From Eledone cirrhosa (Eukaryota; Mollusca; Cephalopoda; Octopoda; Eledonidae), in the NCBI GenBank assembly GCA_964016885.1, contig OZ024743.1, positions 75,902,240 to 75,966,239 on the forward strand: 64,000 bases of DNA. The letters are read 5' to 3'. The stretch's first letter is position 1, and each line of letters starts with the position of its first letter. The notes below the pieces were generated by a model that saw only the letters and a program-made list of their open reading frames with translations, made no database searches and was not told the origin of the DNA. Position numbers and translations under genes: made by a program. Shown piece after piece: positions 31,900 to 45,101 of this stretch.

Positions 31900-34800
31900 G
31901 TCTATTGTATTATATATAGCTGGTGAGGTCTATTGTATTATATACAGCTAGTGAGGTCTATTGCATTATATATAGCTAGTGATGTCTATTGTATTATATA
32001 TAGCTGGTGCGGTCTCTTGTATTATATATAGCTGGTGAGGTCTATTGTATTATATATAGCTGGTGCGGTCTATTGTATTATATATAGCTGGTCAGGTCTA
32101 TTGTATTATATATAGGTAGTGAGGTCTATTTTATTATATATAGCTAGTGCGGTCTATTGTATTATATATAGCTAGTGAGGTCTATTGTATTATATATAGC
32201 TGGTGAAGTCTATTGTATTATATATAACTAGTGAGGTCTATTGTATTATATATAGCTGGTGAGGTCTATTGTATTATATATAGCTAGTGAGGTCTATTGT
32301 ATTATATATAGCTGGTGAGGTCTATTGTATTATATATAGCTGGTGAAGTCTATTGTATTATATATAGCTGGTGAGGTCTCTTGTATTATATATAGCTGGT
32401 GAGGTCTATTGTATTATATATAGCTAGTGAGGTCTATTGGATTATATATAGCTGGTGAGGTCTATTGTATTATATATAGCTAGTGAGGTCTATTGTATTA
32501 TATAAAGCCAGTGAGGTCTATTTTATTATATATAGCTAGTGAGGTCTATTGTATTATATATAGCTAGTGATGACTATTGTATTATATATAGCTGGTGCGG
32601 TCTATTGTATTATATATAGCTGGTCAGGTCTATTGTATTATATATAGATAGTGAGGTCTATTTTATTATATATAGCTAGTGCGGTCTATTGCATTATATA
32701 TAGCTGGTGAGGTCTATTGTATTATATATAGCTAGTGAGGTCTATTGTATTATATATAGCTGGTGAGGTCTATTGTATTATATATAGCTGGTGAGGTCTA
32801 TTGTATTATATATATAGCTAGTGTGGTCTATTGTATTATATATAGCTAGTGATGACTATTGTATTATATATAGCTAGTGAGGTCTATTGTATTTTATATA
32901 GCTGGGGCGGTCTATTGAATTATATATAGCTAGTGATGACTATTGTATTATATATAGCTAGTGAGGTCTATTGTATTTTATATAGCTGGTGCGGTCTATT
33001 GTATTATATATAGTTAGGTGAGGTCTATTGTATCATATATAGCTAGTGAAGTCTACTGTATTATATATAGCTAGTGAGGTCTATTGTATTATATATAGCT
33101 AGTGAGGTCTATTGTATTATATATAGCTGGTGAGGTCTATTGTATTATATATAGCTGGTGAGACCTATTCTATTATATATAGCTAGTGAGGTCTATTGTA
33201 TTATATATAGCTAGTGAGGTCTATTGTATTATATATAGCTGGTGAGCTCTATTGTATTATATATAGCTAGAGAGGTCAATTGTATTATATATAGCTGGTG
33301 AAGTCTATTATATTATATATAGCTCGTGAAGTCTATTGTATTATATATAGCTAGTGATGTCTATTGTATTATATATAGCTAGTGATGTCTATTGTATTAT
33401 ATATAACTGGTGAGGTCTATTGTATTATATATAGCTGGTGAGGTCTATTGTATTATATATAGCTGTTGAGGTCTATTGTATTATATATAGCTGGTAAGGT
33501 CTATTGTATTATATATAGCTGGTAAGGTCTATTGTATTATATATAGCTAGTGAGGTCTATTGTATTATATATAGCTGGTGAGGTCTATTGTATTATATAT
33601 AGCTAGTGAGCTCTATTGTATTATATATACCTAGTGATGTATATTGTATTATATATAGCTGGTGAGGTCTATTGTATTATATATAGCTGGTGAGGTCTAT
33701 TGTATTATATATAGCTAGTGAGGTCTATTGGATTATATATAGCTGGTGAGGTCTATTGTATTATATATAGCTAGTGAGGTCTATTGTATTATATAAAGCC
33801 AGTGAGGTCTATTTTATTACATATAGCTAGTGAGGTCTATTGTATTATATATAGCTGGTGAGGTCTATTGTATTATATACAGCTAGTGAGGTCTATTGTA
33901 TTATATATAGATAGTGATGTCTATTGTATTATATATAGCTGGTGCGGTCTATTGTATTATATATAGCTGGTGAGGTCTATTGTATTATATATAGCTGGTG
34001 CGGTCTATTGTATTATATATAGCTGGTCAGGTCTATTGTATTATATATAGCTAGTGAGGTCTATTTTATTATATATAGCTAGTGAGGTCTATTGTATTAT
34101 ATATAGCTGGTGAGGTCTATTGTATTATATATAGCTGGTGAGCTCTATTGTATTATATATAGCTAGAGAGGTCTATTGTATTATATATAGCTGGTGAGGT
34201 CTATTTTATTATATATAGCTGGTGAAGTCTATTATATTATATATAGCTGGTGAAGTCTATTGTATTATATATAGCTAGTGATGTCTATTGTATTATATAG
34301 AGCTAGTGATGTCTATTGTATTATATATAACTGGTGAGGTCTATTGTATTATATATAACTAGTGAGGTCTATTGTATTATATATAGCTGGTGAGGTCTAT
34401 TGTATTATATATAGCTGGTAAGGTCTATCGTATTATATATAGCTGGTAAGGTCTATTGTATTATATATAGCTAGTGAGGTCTATTGTATTATATATAGCT
34501 GGTGAGGTCTATTGTATTATATATAGCTAGTGAGGTCTATTGTATTATATATAGCAAGTGATGTATATTGTATTATATATAGCTGGTGAGGTCCATTTTA
34601 TGATATATAGCTGTTGAGGTCTATTGTATTATATATATAGCTAGTGAGGTCTATTGTATTATATATAGCTGTTGAGGTCTATTGTATTATATATAGCTGT
34701 TGAGGTCTATTGTATTATATATAGCTAGTGAGGTCTATTGTATTATATATAGCTAGTGATGTCTATTGTATTATATATAGCTGGTCAGGTCTATTGTATT

Positions 34801-37150
34801 ATATATAGCTGGTGAAGTCTATTGTATTATATATAACTAGTGAGGTCTATTGTATTATATATAGCTGGTGAGGTCTATTGTATTATATACAGCTAGTGAG
34901 GTCTATTGTATTATATACAGCTAGTGAGGTCTATTGTATTATATATAGCTAGAGAGGTCTATTGTATTATATATAGCTGGTGACGTCTATTGTATTATAT
35001 ATAGCTAGTGAGGTCTATTGTATTATATATAGCTGGTGAGGTCTATTGTATTATATATAGCTGGTGAAGTCTATTGTATTATATATAGCTGGTGAGGTCT
35101 ATTGTATTATATATAGCTAGTGAGGTCTATTGTATTATATAAAGCCAGTGAGGTCTATTTTATTATATATAGCTAGTGAGGTCTATTGTATTATATATAG
35201 CTGGTGAGGTCTATTGTATTATATACAGCTAGTGAGGTCTATTGTATTATATATAGCTAGTGATGTCTATTGTATTATATATAGCTGGTGCGGTCTCTTG
35301 TATTATATATAGCTGGTGAGGTCTATTGTATTATATATAGCTGGTGCTGTCTATTGTATTATATATAGCTGGTCAGGTCTATTGTATTATATATAGCTAG
35401 TGAGGTCTATTTTATTATATATAGCTAGTGCGGTCTATTGTATTATATATAGCTAGTGAGGTCTATTGTATTATATATAGCTGGTGAAGTCTATTGTATT
35501 ATATATAACTAGTGAGGTCTATTGTATTATATATAGCTGGTGAGGTCTATTGTATTATATACAGCTAGTGAGGTCTATTGTATTATATACAGCTGGTGAG
35601 GTCTATTGTATTATATATAGCTAGAGAGGTCTATTGTATTATATATAGCTGGTGAGGTCTATTGTATTATATATAGCTAGTAAGGTCTATTGTATTATAT
35701 ATAGCTGGTGAGGTCTATTGTATTATATATAGCTGGTGAAGTCTATTGTATTATATATAGCTGGTGAGGTCTCTTGTATTATATATAGCTGGTGAGGTCT
35801 ATTGTATTATATATAGCTAGTGAGGTCTATTGGATTATATATAGCTGGTGAGGTCTATTGTATTATATATAGCTAGTGAGGTCTATTGTATTATATAAAG
35901 CCAGTGAGGTCTATTTTATTATATATAGCTAGTGAGGTCTATTGTATTATATATAGCTGGTGAGGTCTATTGTATTATATACAGCTAGTGAGGTCTATTG
36001 TATTATATATAGCTAGTGATGTCTATTGTATTATATATAGCTGGTGCGGTCTATTGTATTATATATAGCTGGTGAGGTCTATTGTATTATATATAGCTGG
36101 TGTGGTCTATTGTATTATATATAGCTGGTCAGGTCTATTGTATTATATATAGCTAGTGAGGTCTATTTTATTATATATAGCTAGTGCGGTCTATTGTATT
36201 ATATATAGCTGGTGAGGTCTATTGTATTATATATAGCTAGTGAGGTCTATTGTATTATATATAGCTGGTGAGGTCTATTGTATTATATATAGCTGGTGAG
36301 GTCTATTGTATTATATATATAGCTAGTGTGGTCTATTGTATTATATATAGCTAGTGATGACTATTGTATTATATATAGCTAGTGAGGTCTATTGTATTTT
36401 ATATAGCTGGGGCGGTCTATTGAATTATATATAGCTAGTGATGACTATTGTATTATATATAGCTAGTGAGGTCTATTGTATTTTATATAGCTGGTGCGGT
36501 CTATTGTATTATATATAGTTAGGTGAGGTCTATTGTATCATATATAGCTAGTGAGGTCTACTGTATTATATATAGCTAGTGAGGTCTATTGTATTATATA
36601 TAGCTAGTGAGGTCTATTGTATTATATATAGCTGGTGAGGTCTATTTTATTATATATAGCTGGTGAGACCTATCGTATTATATATAGCTAGTGAGGTCTA
36701 TTGTATTATATATAGCTAGTGAGGTCTATTGTATTATATATAGCTGGTGAGCTCTATTGTATTATATATAGCTAGAGAGGTCAATTGTATCATATATAGC
36801 TGGTGAAGTCTATTATATTATATATAGCTCGTGAAGTCTATTGTATTATATATAGCTAGTGATGTCTATTGTATTATATATAGCTAGTGATGTCTATTGT
36901 ATTATATATAACTGGTGAGGTCTATTGTATTATATATAGCTGGTGAGGTCTATTGTATTATATATAGCTGGTGAGGTCTATTGTATTATATATAGCTGGT
37001 AAGGTCTATTGTATTATATATAGCTGGTAAGGTCTATTGTATTATATATAGCTAGTGAGGTCTATTGTATTATATATAGCTGGTGAGGTCTATTGTATTA
37101 TATATAGCTAGTGAGCTCTATTGTATTATATATAGCTAGTGATGTATATT
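31900..37150 (+). repeat. Higher-order repeat, about 3.5 kb, partial second unit
   Basis: Private variants recur about 3,504 bp apart: GGGGCGGTCTATTGAA at about 32,905 and 36,411, GTGAGACCTAT at about 33,161 and 36,664, and GCTCGTGAAG at about 33,324 and 36,828. The second copy carries the same variant order with a few substitutions. Outer boundaries are approximate. Confidence 0.75.
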
Positions 37151-40100
37151 GTATTATATATAGCTGGTGAGGTCTATTGTATTATATATAGCTGGTGAGG
37201 TCTATTGTATTATATATAGCTGGTGAGGTCTATTGTATTATATATAGCTGGTGAGGTCTATTGTATTATATATAGCTGGTAAGGTCTATTGTATTATATA
37301 TAGCTGGTGAGGTCTATTGTATGATATATAGCTGGTGAGGTCTATTGTATTATATATATAGCTAGTGAGGTCTATTGTATTATATATAGCTGTTGAGGTC
37401 TATCGTATTATATATAGCTGTTGAGGTCTATTGTATTATATATAGCTAGTGAGGTCTATTGTATTATATATAGCTAGTGATGTCTATTGTATTATATATA
37501 GTTGGTGCGGTCTATTGTATTATATATAACTGGTGAGGTCTATTGTATTATATATTGCTGGTGAGGTCTATTGTATTATATATAACTGGTGAGGTCTATT
37601 GTATTATATATAGCTAGTGAGGTCTATTGTATTATATATAGCTAGTGAGGTCTATTGTATTATATATAGCTGCTGCGGTCTATTCTATTATATATAACTG
37701 GTGAGGTCTATTGTATTATATATAGCTAGTGAGGTCTATTGTATTATATATAGCTGGTGATGTCTATTGTATTATATATAGCTGGTGAGCTCTATTGTAT
37801 TATATATAGCTGGTGAGGTCTATTGTTTTATATATCGCTGGTGAAGTCTATTGTATTATATATAGCTGGTGAGGTCTATTGTATTATATATGGCTAGTGA
37901 AGTCTATTGTATTATATATAGCTAGTGAGGTCTATTGTATTATATATAGCTGGTGAGGTCTATTGTATTATATATAGCTGGTGAAGTCTATTGTATTATA
38001 TATAGCTGGTGAGGTCTATTGGATTTTATATAGCTGGTGAGGTCTATTGTATTATATATAGCCAGTGAGGGCTATAGTATTATATATAGCTGGTGAGGTC
38101 TATTGTATTATATATAGCTAGTGAGGGCTACTGTATTATATATGGCTAGTCATGTCTTTTGTATTATATATAGCTAGTGAGGTCTATTGTATTATATAAA
38201 GCTAGTGAGGTCTATTTTATTATATATAGCTAGTGATGCCTATTGTATTATATATAGCTAGTGAGATCTATTGTATTATATATAGCTGGTGAGCTCTATT
38301 GTATTATATATAGCTAGAGAGGGCTATTGTATTATATATAGCTGGTGAGGTCTATTGTATTATATATAGCTAGTGAGGTCTATTGTATTATATATAGCTG
38401 GTGAGGTCTATTTTATTATATATAGCTAGTGAGGTCTATTGTATTATACATAGCTAGTGAGGTCTATTGTATTATATATAGCTAGAGAGGTCTATTGTAA
38501 TATATATAGCTAGTGATGTCTATTGTATTATATATAGCTGGTGAGGTCTATTGTATTATATATAGCTAGTGAGGTCTATTGTATTATATATAGCTGGTGA
38601 GGTCTATTGTATTATATATAGCTGGTGAGCTCTATTGTATTATATATAGCTAGAGAGGTCTATTGTATTATATATAGCTAGTGAGGTCTATTGTATTATA
38701 TATAGCTGGTGAGGTGTATTGTATTATATATAGCTAGTGAGGTCTATTGTATTATATATAGCTGGTGAGCTCTATTGTATTATATATAGCTAGAGAGGTC
38801 TATTATATTATATATAGCTAGTGATGTCTATTGTATTATATATAGCTGGTGAGGTCTATTGTATTATATATAACTAGTGAGGTCTATTGTATTATATATA
38901 GCTGGTGAGGTCTATTGTATTATATATAACTAGTGAGGTCTATTGTATTATATATAGCTGGTAAGGTCTATTGTATTTTATATAGCTTGTGATGTCTATT
39001 GTATTATATATAGCTGGTGAGGTCTATTGTATGATATATAGCTGGTGAGGTCTATTGTATTATATATAGCTAGTGAGGTCTATTGTATTATATATAGCTG
39101 GTGAGGTCTATTGTATTATATATAGCTAGTGAGGTCTATTGTATTATATATAGCTAGTGAGGACTATTGTATTATATATAGCTGTTGAGTTCTATTGTAT
39201 TATATATAGCTGGTGAGGTCTATTGTATTATATATAGCTAGTGAGGTCTATTGTATTATATATAGCTAGTGATGTCTATTGTATTATATATAGCTGGTGC
39301 GGTCTATTGTATTATATATAGCTGGTGAGTTCTATTGTATTATATATAGCTGGTGCGGTCTATTGTATTATATATAGCTGGTCAGGTCTATTGTATTATA
39401 TATATAGCTAGTGATGTCTATTGTATTATATATAGCTGGTGAGGTCTATTGTATTATATATAGCTAGTGATGTCTATTGTATTATATATAGCTAGTGATG
39501 TCTATTGTATTATATATAGCTGGTGAGGTCTATTGTATTATATATAGCTGGTGAGGTCTATTGTATTATATATAGCTAGTGAGGTCTATTGTATTATATA
39601 TAGCTAGTGAGGTCTATTGTATTATATATAGCTGGTGAGGTTTATTGTATTATATATAGCTGGTGAGGTTTATTGTACTATATATAGCTAGTGAGGTCTA
39701 TTGTATTATATATAGCTGGTGAGGTCTATTTTATTATATATAGCTGGTGAGGTCTATTGTATTATATATAGCTAGTGAGGTCTTTTGTATTATACATAGC
39801 TGGTGAGGTCTATTGTATTATATATAGCTTGTGAGGTCTATTGCATTATATATAGCTAGTGAAGTCTATTGTATTATATATAGCTGGTGAGGTTTATCGT
39901 ATTATATATAGCTAGTGAGGTCTATTGTATTATATATAGCTAGTGAGGTCTATTGTATTATATATAGCTAGTGAGGTCTATTGTATTATATATAGCTGGT
40001 GAGGTCTATTGTATTATATATAGCTGGTGAGGTCTATTCTATTATATATATAGCTAGTGAGGTCTATTGTATTATATATAGCTGTTTAGGTCTATTGTAT

Positions 40101-40229
40101 TATATATAGCTAGTGAGGTCTATTGTATTATATATAGCTGTTGAGGTCTATTGTATTATATATAGCTAGTGAGGTCTATTGTATTATATATAGCTAGTGC
40201 GGTCTATTGTATTATATATAGCTGGTGAG

Positions 40230-40860
40230 GTCCATTGTATTATATATATAGCCAGTGAGGTCTATTGTATTATATATAGCTGGTGAGGTCTATTGTATTA
40301 TATATAGCTAGTGATGTCTATTGTATTATATATATAGCTAGTGAGGTCTATTGTATTATATATAGCTGGTGAGGTCTATTGTATTATATATAGCTGGTGA
40401 GGTCTATTGTATTATATATAGCTGGTGAGGTCTATTGTATTATATATAGCTAGTGATGTCTATTGTATTATATATATAGCTAGTGAGGTCTATTGTATTA
40501 TATATATAGCCAGTGAGGTCTATTGTATTATATATAGCTGGTGAGGTCTATTGTATTATATATAGCTAGTGATGTCTATTGTATTATATATATAGCTAGT
40601 GAGGTCTATTGTATTATATATAGCTGGTGAGGTCTATTGTATTATATATAGCTGGTGAGGTCTATTGTATTATATATAGCTGGTGAGGTCTATTGTATTA
40701 TATATAGCTAGTGATGTCTATTGTATTATATATATAGCTAGTGAGGTCTATTGTATTATATATAGCTAGTGAGGTCTATTGTATTATATATAGCTGGTGA
40801 GGTCTATTGTATTATATATAGCTGGTGAGGTCTATTGTATTATATATATAGCTAGTGAGG
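40230..40860 (+). repeat. Short higher-order repeat, 258 bp, with 30-bp monomers
   Basis: A block containing a 30-bp monomer (extra TA) ending in GCCAGTGAGG begins at about 40,251 and again at about 40,509, an offset of 258 bp. A third, partly diverged copy follows. The 30-bp monomers are concentrated here and at about 44.1-44.4 kb. Confidence 0.75.
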
Positions 40861-42156
40861 TCTATTGTATTATATATAGCTGGTGAGGTCTATTGTATTA
40901 TATATAGCTAGTGAGGTCTATTGTATTATATATAGCTAGTGCGGTCTATTGTATTTTATATAGCTTGTGAGGTCTATTGTATTATATATAGCTGGTGAGG
41001 TCTATTTTATGATATATAACTGGTGAGGTCTATTGTATTATATATAGCTGGTGAAGTCTATTGTATTATATATAGCTAGTGAGGTCTATTGTATTATATA
41101 TAGCTAGTGCGGTCTATTGTATTATATATAGCAGGTGAGCTCTATTGTATTATATATAGCTAGTGATGTCTATTGTATTATATATAGCTGGTGAGGTCTA
41201 TTGTATTATATATAGCTAGTGATGACTATTGTATTATATAATTTCGGAGGTCTAATGTATTATATATAGCTGGTGAGGTCTATTGTTTTATATATGGTTG
41301 GTGAGGTCTATTGTATTATATATAGCTAGTGAGGTCTATTGTATTATATATAGCTGGTGAGGTCTATTGTATTATATATAGCTAGTCATGTCTATTGTAT
41401 TATATATAACTGCTGAGGTCTATTGTATTATATATAGCTGGTCTATTGTATTAGAAATAGCTGGTGAGGTCTATCGTATTATATATAGCTGGTGAAGTCT
41501 ATTGTATTATATATAGCTAGTGAGGTCTATTGTATTATATATAGCTGGTAAAGTCTATTGTACTATATATAGCTAGTGAGGTCTATTGTATTATATATAG
41601 CTAGTGAGGTCTATTGTATTATATATAACTGGTGAGGTCTATTGTATTATATATAACTGGTGAGGTCTATCGAATTATATATAGCTGGTGAGGTCTATTG
41701 TATTATATATAGCTAGTGAGGTCTATTGTATTATATATAACTAGTGCGGTCTATTGTATTATTTTTAACTGGTGAGGTCTATCGAATTATATATAGCTGG
41801 TGAGGTCTATTGTATTATATATAGCTAGTGAGGTCTATTGTATTATATATAACTGGTGAGGTCTATTGTATTATATATAACTGGTGAGGACTATCGAATT
41901 ATATATAGCTGGTGAGGTCTATCGTATTATATATAACTAGTGAGGTCTATTGTATTATATATAGCTAGTGAAGTCTATTGTATTATATATACCTGGTGAG
42001 TTCCATTGTATTATATATACCTGGTGAGGTCTATTGTATTATATATAGCTGTTGAGGTGTAATGTATTATATATAGCTGGTGAGGTCTATTTTATTATAT
42101 ATATCTAGTGATGTCTCATGTATTATATATAGCTGGTGAGGTCTATTGCATTATAT

Positions 42157-42169
42157 ATAGCTGGTGAGG
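42157..42169 (+). repeat. Left copy of 13-bp target-site duplication
   Basis: ATAGCTGGTGAGG at 42,157-42,169 is repeated at 42,811-42,823, directly flanking the LINE insertion. The satellite phase steps back by exactly this stretch across the insertion. That is what a target-site duplication would produce in a tandem array. Confidence 0.75.
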
Positions 42170-42550
42170 CTGCCATACAGCTCTGAGGTTTTCATCCTCA
42201 GTGTATACTGATTAATTTTCACAACCATCCTCAGCATTCTCGTGTAGCACCCATCCACCATCTGAGTGAGATTCTTGGTCAGTGACCATGTCTCACACCC
42301 GTACAGAAGCACAGACTCCACTACACCAATGAAGAGGCGGACTTTCAGGTCTTTCCGAAGGTCCGACTTCCACACCGATCTCAAGCTGTGCAACGCCGCC
42401 TTGGCTTTGCTCTTCCTCTCAACCACATATTCCGTATTCCCAATCTTTGCTCCTAAATACAGGAAGTCCTCAACTAATTCTAGCGGCTTCCCGCCTACAT
42501 TAATGATTCCATCTGGCTTCTCAACATTCTCTACCAGATATTTTAAAAGT
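42170..42550 (-). pseudogene. Inverted LINE reverse-transcriptase fragment
   Basis: Read on the minus strand, this piece encodes the end of a non-LTR retrotransposon reverse transcriptase and the region just after it, about 125 codons in one open frame. Recognisable blocks in order are EDFLYLGAKIG, then KAALHSLRSVWKSDLRKDLK, then LLYGCETWSLT and GCYTRMLRMV, ending with ELYG at the satellite junction. These are typical of the thumb and post-RT region of endonuclease-type LINEs found in many invertebrates. The RT catalytic motifs lie upstream in such elements and are absent here. The last codons of the open frame run into satellite sequence. The downstream part of the same protein lies next to it on the opposite strand (42,551-42,806), so the insertion carries a 5' inversion. 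The clade is not certain; an RTE-like element is suggested by the very short 3' end. Confidence 0.85.
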
Positions 42551-42806
42551 CAGCTCAAATTTGACACAGAGGAGACTGAGGTTAGCTGGACATGCTCACC
42601 GGCATCCAGAGTTGACATTGCACTCAGTGCTACTGTGGGAGCCCCTACATGGACACACTGGAAGAGGAAGACCAAGGTTAACGTATGTTGATGCCCTAAG
42701 GACAGACACTGGTCTGATGGAGACGCAGGACATGGCAACGATAATGAGGGACAGAGACCGCTGGAGAGAATTCGTCCATGGATCTCAGGAATTTTACCCG
42801 CCCTAG
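42551..42806 (+). pseudogene. LINE ORF2 C-terminus, sense part of the same insertion
   Basis: The plus strand encodes the C-terminal end of the same LINE protein, about 80 residues. It carries QRRLRLAGHAHR, then SVLLWEPLHGHTGRGRPRLT, then DTGL and MRDRDRWREF, and stops at TAG. This block normally follows the ELYG region by only about ten residues in such proteins, so little sequence is missing between the two oppositely oriented pieces. There is no 3' UTR to speak of: the element ends a few bases after the stop codon in a short GATAG-like tail, with no poly(A). The piece is nonfunctional on its own, being a dead-on-arrival truncated copy. Confidence 0.87.
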
Positions 42807-42810
42807 ATAG

Positions 42811-42823
42811 ATAGCTGGTGAGG
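42811..42823 (+). repeat. Right copy of 13-bp target-site duplication
   Basis: Second copy of ATAGCTGGTGAGG, immediately after the GATAG tail of the LINE. Because the target is a satellite, part of this identity would be expected by chance phase. The exact abutment to both ends of the insert favours a true duplication. Confidence 0.75.
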
Positions 42824-45101
42824 ATTATTGTATTATATAAAGCTAGTGAGGTCTATGGTATTATATATAGCTAGTGAGGTCTATTGTATTATATAGCTAG
42901 TGAGGTCTATTGTATTATATATAGCTGGTGAGGTCTATTGTATTATATATAGCTAGTGAGCTCTATTGTATTATATATAGCTGGTGAGGTCTATTGTATT
43001 ATATATAGCTAGTGAGGTCTATTGTATTATATATAGCTAGTGATGTCTATTGTATTATATATAGCTGGTAAGGTCTATTGTATTATATATACCTAGTGAG
43101 GTCTATTGTATTATATATAGCTAGTGAGGTCTATTGTATTATGTATAGCTGGGGAGGTCTATTGTATTATATATAGCTAGTGAAGTCTATTGTATTATAT
43201 ATAGCTGATGACGTCTACTTTATTATATATAGCTAGAGAGGTCTATTGCATTATATATAGCTAGTGAGCTCTATTGTATTATATATAGCTGGTGAGTCTA
43301 TTGTATTATATATAGCTGGTGAGGTCTATTGTATTATATATAGCTGGTGAGGTCTATTGTATTATATATAGCTGGTGAAGTCTATTGTATTATATATAGC
43401 TGGTGAAGTCTATTGTATTATATATAGTTGGTGAGGTCTATTGTATTATATATAGCTGGTGAAGTCTATTGTATTATATATAGCTGGTGAGGTCTATTGT
43501 ATTATATATAGTTAGTGAGGTCTATTGTATTATATATAGCTGGTGAGGTCTATTGTATTATATATAGCAGGTGAGCTCTATTGTATTATATATAGCTAGT
43601 GAGGTCTATTGTATTATATATAGCTGGTGAGGTCTATTGTATTATATATAGCTGGTGATGTCTATTGTATTATATATAGCTGGTGAGGTCTATTGTATTA
43701 TATATAGCTGGTGAGGTCTATTGTATTATATATAGCTAGTGAAGTCTATTGTATTATATATAGCTGGTGAAGTCTATTGTATTATATATTTCTGGTGAAG
43801 TTTATTGTATTATATATAGCTAGTGAGGTCTATTGTATTATATATAGCTGGTGAGGTCTATTGTATTATATATAGCAGGTGAAGTCTATTGTATTATATA
43901 TACCAGGTGAGCTCTATTGTATTATATATATAGCTGGTGAGGTCTATTGTATTATATATAGCTAGTGAAGTCTATTGTTTTATATATAGCTGGTGAGGTC
44001 TATTGTATTATATATAGCTGGTGAGCTCTATTGTATTATATATAGCTAGTGAGCTCTATTGTATTATATATAGCTGGTGAGGTCTATTGTATTATATATA
44101 TAGCTAGTGAGGTCTATTGTATTATATATAGCTGGTGAGGTCTATTGTATTATATATATAGCTAGTGAGGTCTATTGTATTATATATAGCTGGTGAGGTC
44201 TATTGTATTATATATATAGCTAGTGAGGTCTATTGTATTATATAAAGCTAGTGAGGTCTATTGTATTATATATAGCTGGTGAGCTCTATTGTATTATATA
44301 TAGCTAGTGAGCTCTATTGTATTATATATAGCTGGTGAGGTCTATTGTATTATATATATAGCTAGTGAGGTCTATTGTATTATATATAGCTAGTGAGGTC
44401 TATTGTATTATATATAGCTGGTGAGGTCTATTGTATTATATATAGCTAGTGAGGTCTATTGTATTATATATAGCTAGTGAGGTCTATTGTATTATTTATA
44501 ACTGGCGAAGTCTATTGTAATATATATAGCTGGTGAGGTATATTCTATTATATATAACTAGTCTATTGTATTATATATAGCTAGTGAGGTGTATTGTATT
44601 ATATATAGCTAGTGAGGTCTATTGTATTATATATAGCTAGTGAGGTATATTGTATTATATTTAGCTAGTGAAGTCTATTGTATTATTTATAACTGGCGAA
44701 GTCTATTGTAATATATATAGCTGGTGAGGTATATTCTATTATATATAACTAGTCTATTGTATTATATATAGCTAGTGAGGTCTATTGTATTATATATAGC
44801 TAGTGAGGTCTATTGTATTATATATAGCTAGTGAGGTATATTGTATTATATTTAGCTAGTGAAGTCTATTGTATTATTTATAACTGGCGAAGTCTATTGT
44901 AATATATATAGCTGGTGAGGTATATTCTATTATATATAACTAGTCTATTGTATTATATATAGCTAGTGAGGTCTATTATATTATATATAACTGGTCTATT
45001 GTATTATATATAGCTGATCTATTGTATTATATATAACTGGTCTATTTTATTATATATAACCGGTCTATTGTAGTATATATAGCTAGTGAGGTCTATTGTA
45101 T
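42824..45101 (+). repeat. 28-bp satellite array, distal block and edge
   Basis: The same 28-bp satellite resumes after the LINE and runs about 80 more units. Several 30-bp units with an extra TA occur at about 43.9-44.4 kb. From about 44.49 kb the array becomes irregular. A 191-bp block is repeated, and then shortened monomers of about 23-25 bp lacking GTGAG appear (44,985-45,075). The last recognisable satellite base is near 45,101, where the sequence changes to transposase coding sequence. Confidence 0.95.
44491..44985 (+). repeat. 191-bp higher-order repeat at array edge
   Basis: A block starting with ATTATTTATAACTGGCGAAG begins at 44,491, 44,682 and 44,873, both offsets being 191 bp. Each block contains TATATTCTATTATATATAAC and a shortened monomer. 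The third copy is incomplete. Confidence 0.9.

Larger units (their letters stand above)
1..42169 (+). repeat. 28-bp AT-rich satellite array, main block
   Basis: A head-to-tail tandem array fills the first 42 kb. The monomer is 28 bp (for example 2-29, then 30-57) with the core GAGGTCTATTGTATTATATA. A consensus monomer has 12 T, 8 A, 6 G and 2 C, so it is about 29% GC, with G and T in excess on this strand. At 28 bp per unit the block holds about 1,500 copies. Monomers differ at a few recurrent positions: A or G in GCT[A/G]GT, GAGG/GAAG/GCGG/GATG, TATTG/TCTTG, and occasional TATATACA or TATATAAA. Some units are 30 bp because of an extra TA. No open reading frame of 60 codons or more occurs before 42,151. 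Copies are all in one direction with no inversion seen. The left edge lies outside the window. A centromeric, heterochromatic or intronic location is possible, but the sequence alone does not decide. Confidence 0.98.

Noticed and set aside
1..42169. CRISPR-like array of short repeats
   Set aside because: Units are directly contiguous with no unique spacers, the sequence is eukaryotic in character and there are no cas genes. It is a satellite.
1..42169. Coding repeat protein in the satellite
   Set aside because: The 28-bp period is not a multiple of three, and TAG/TAA stops occur in the monomer in the frames read, so no long open frame exists.
42266..42738. Open frames antisense to the LINE fragments
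   Set aside because: They lie opposite the recognisable LINE coding strand and show no family motifs of their own.
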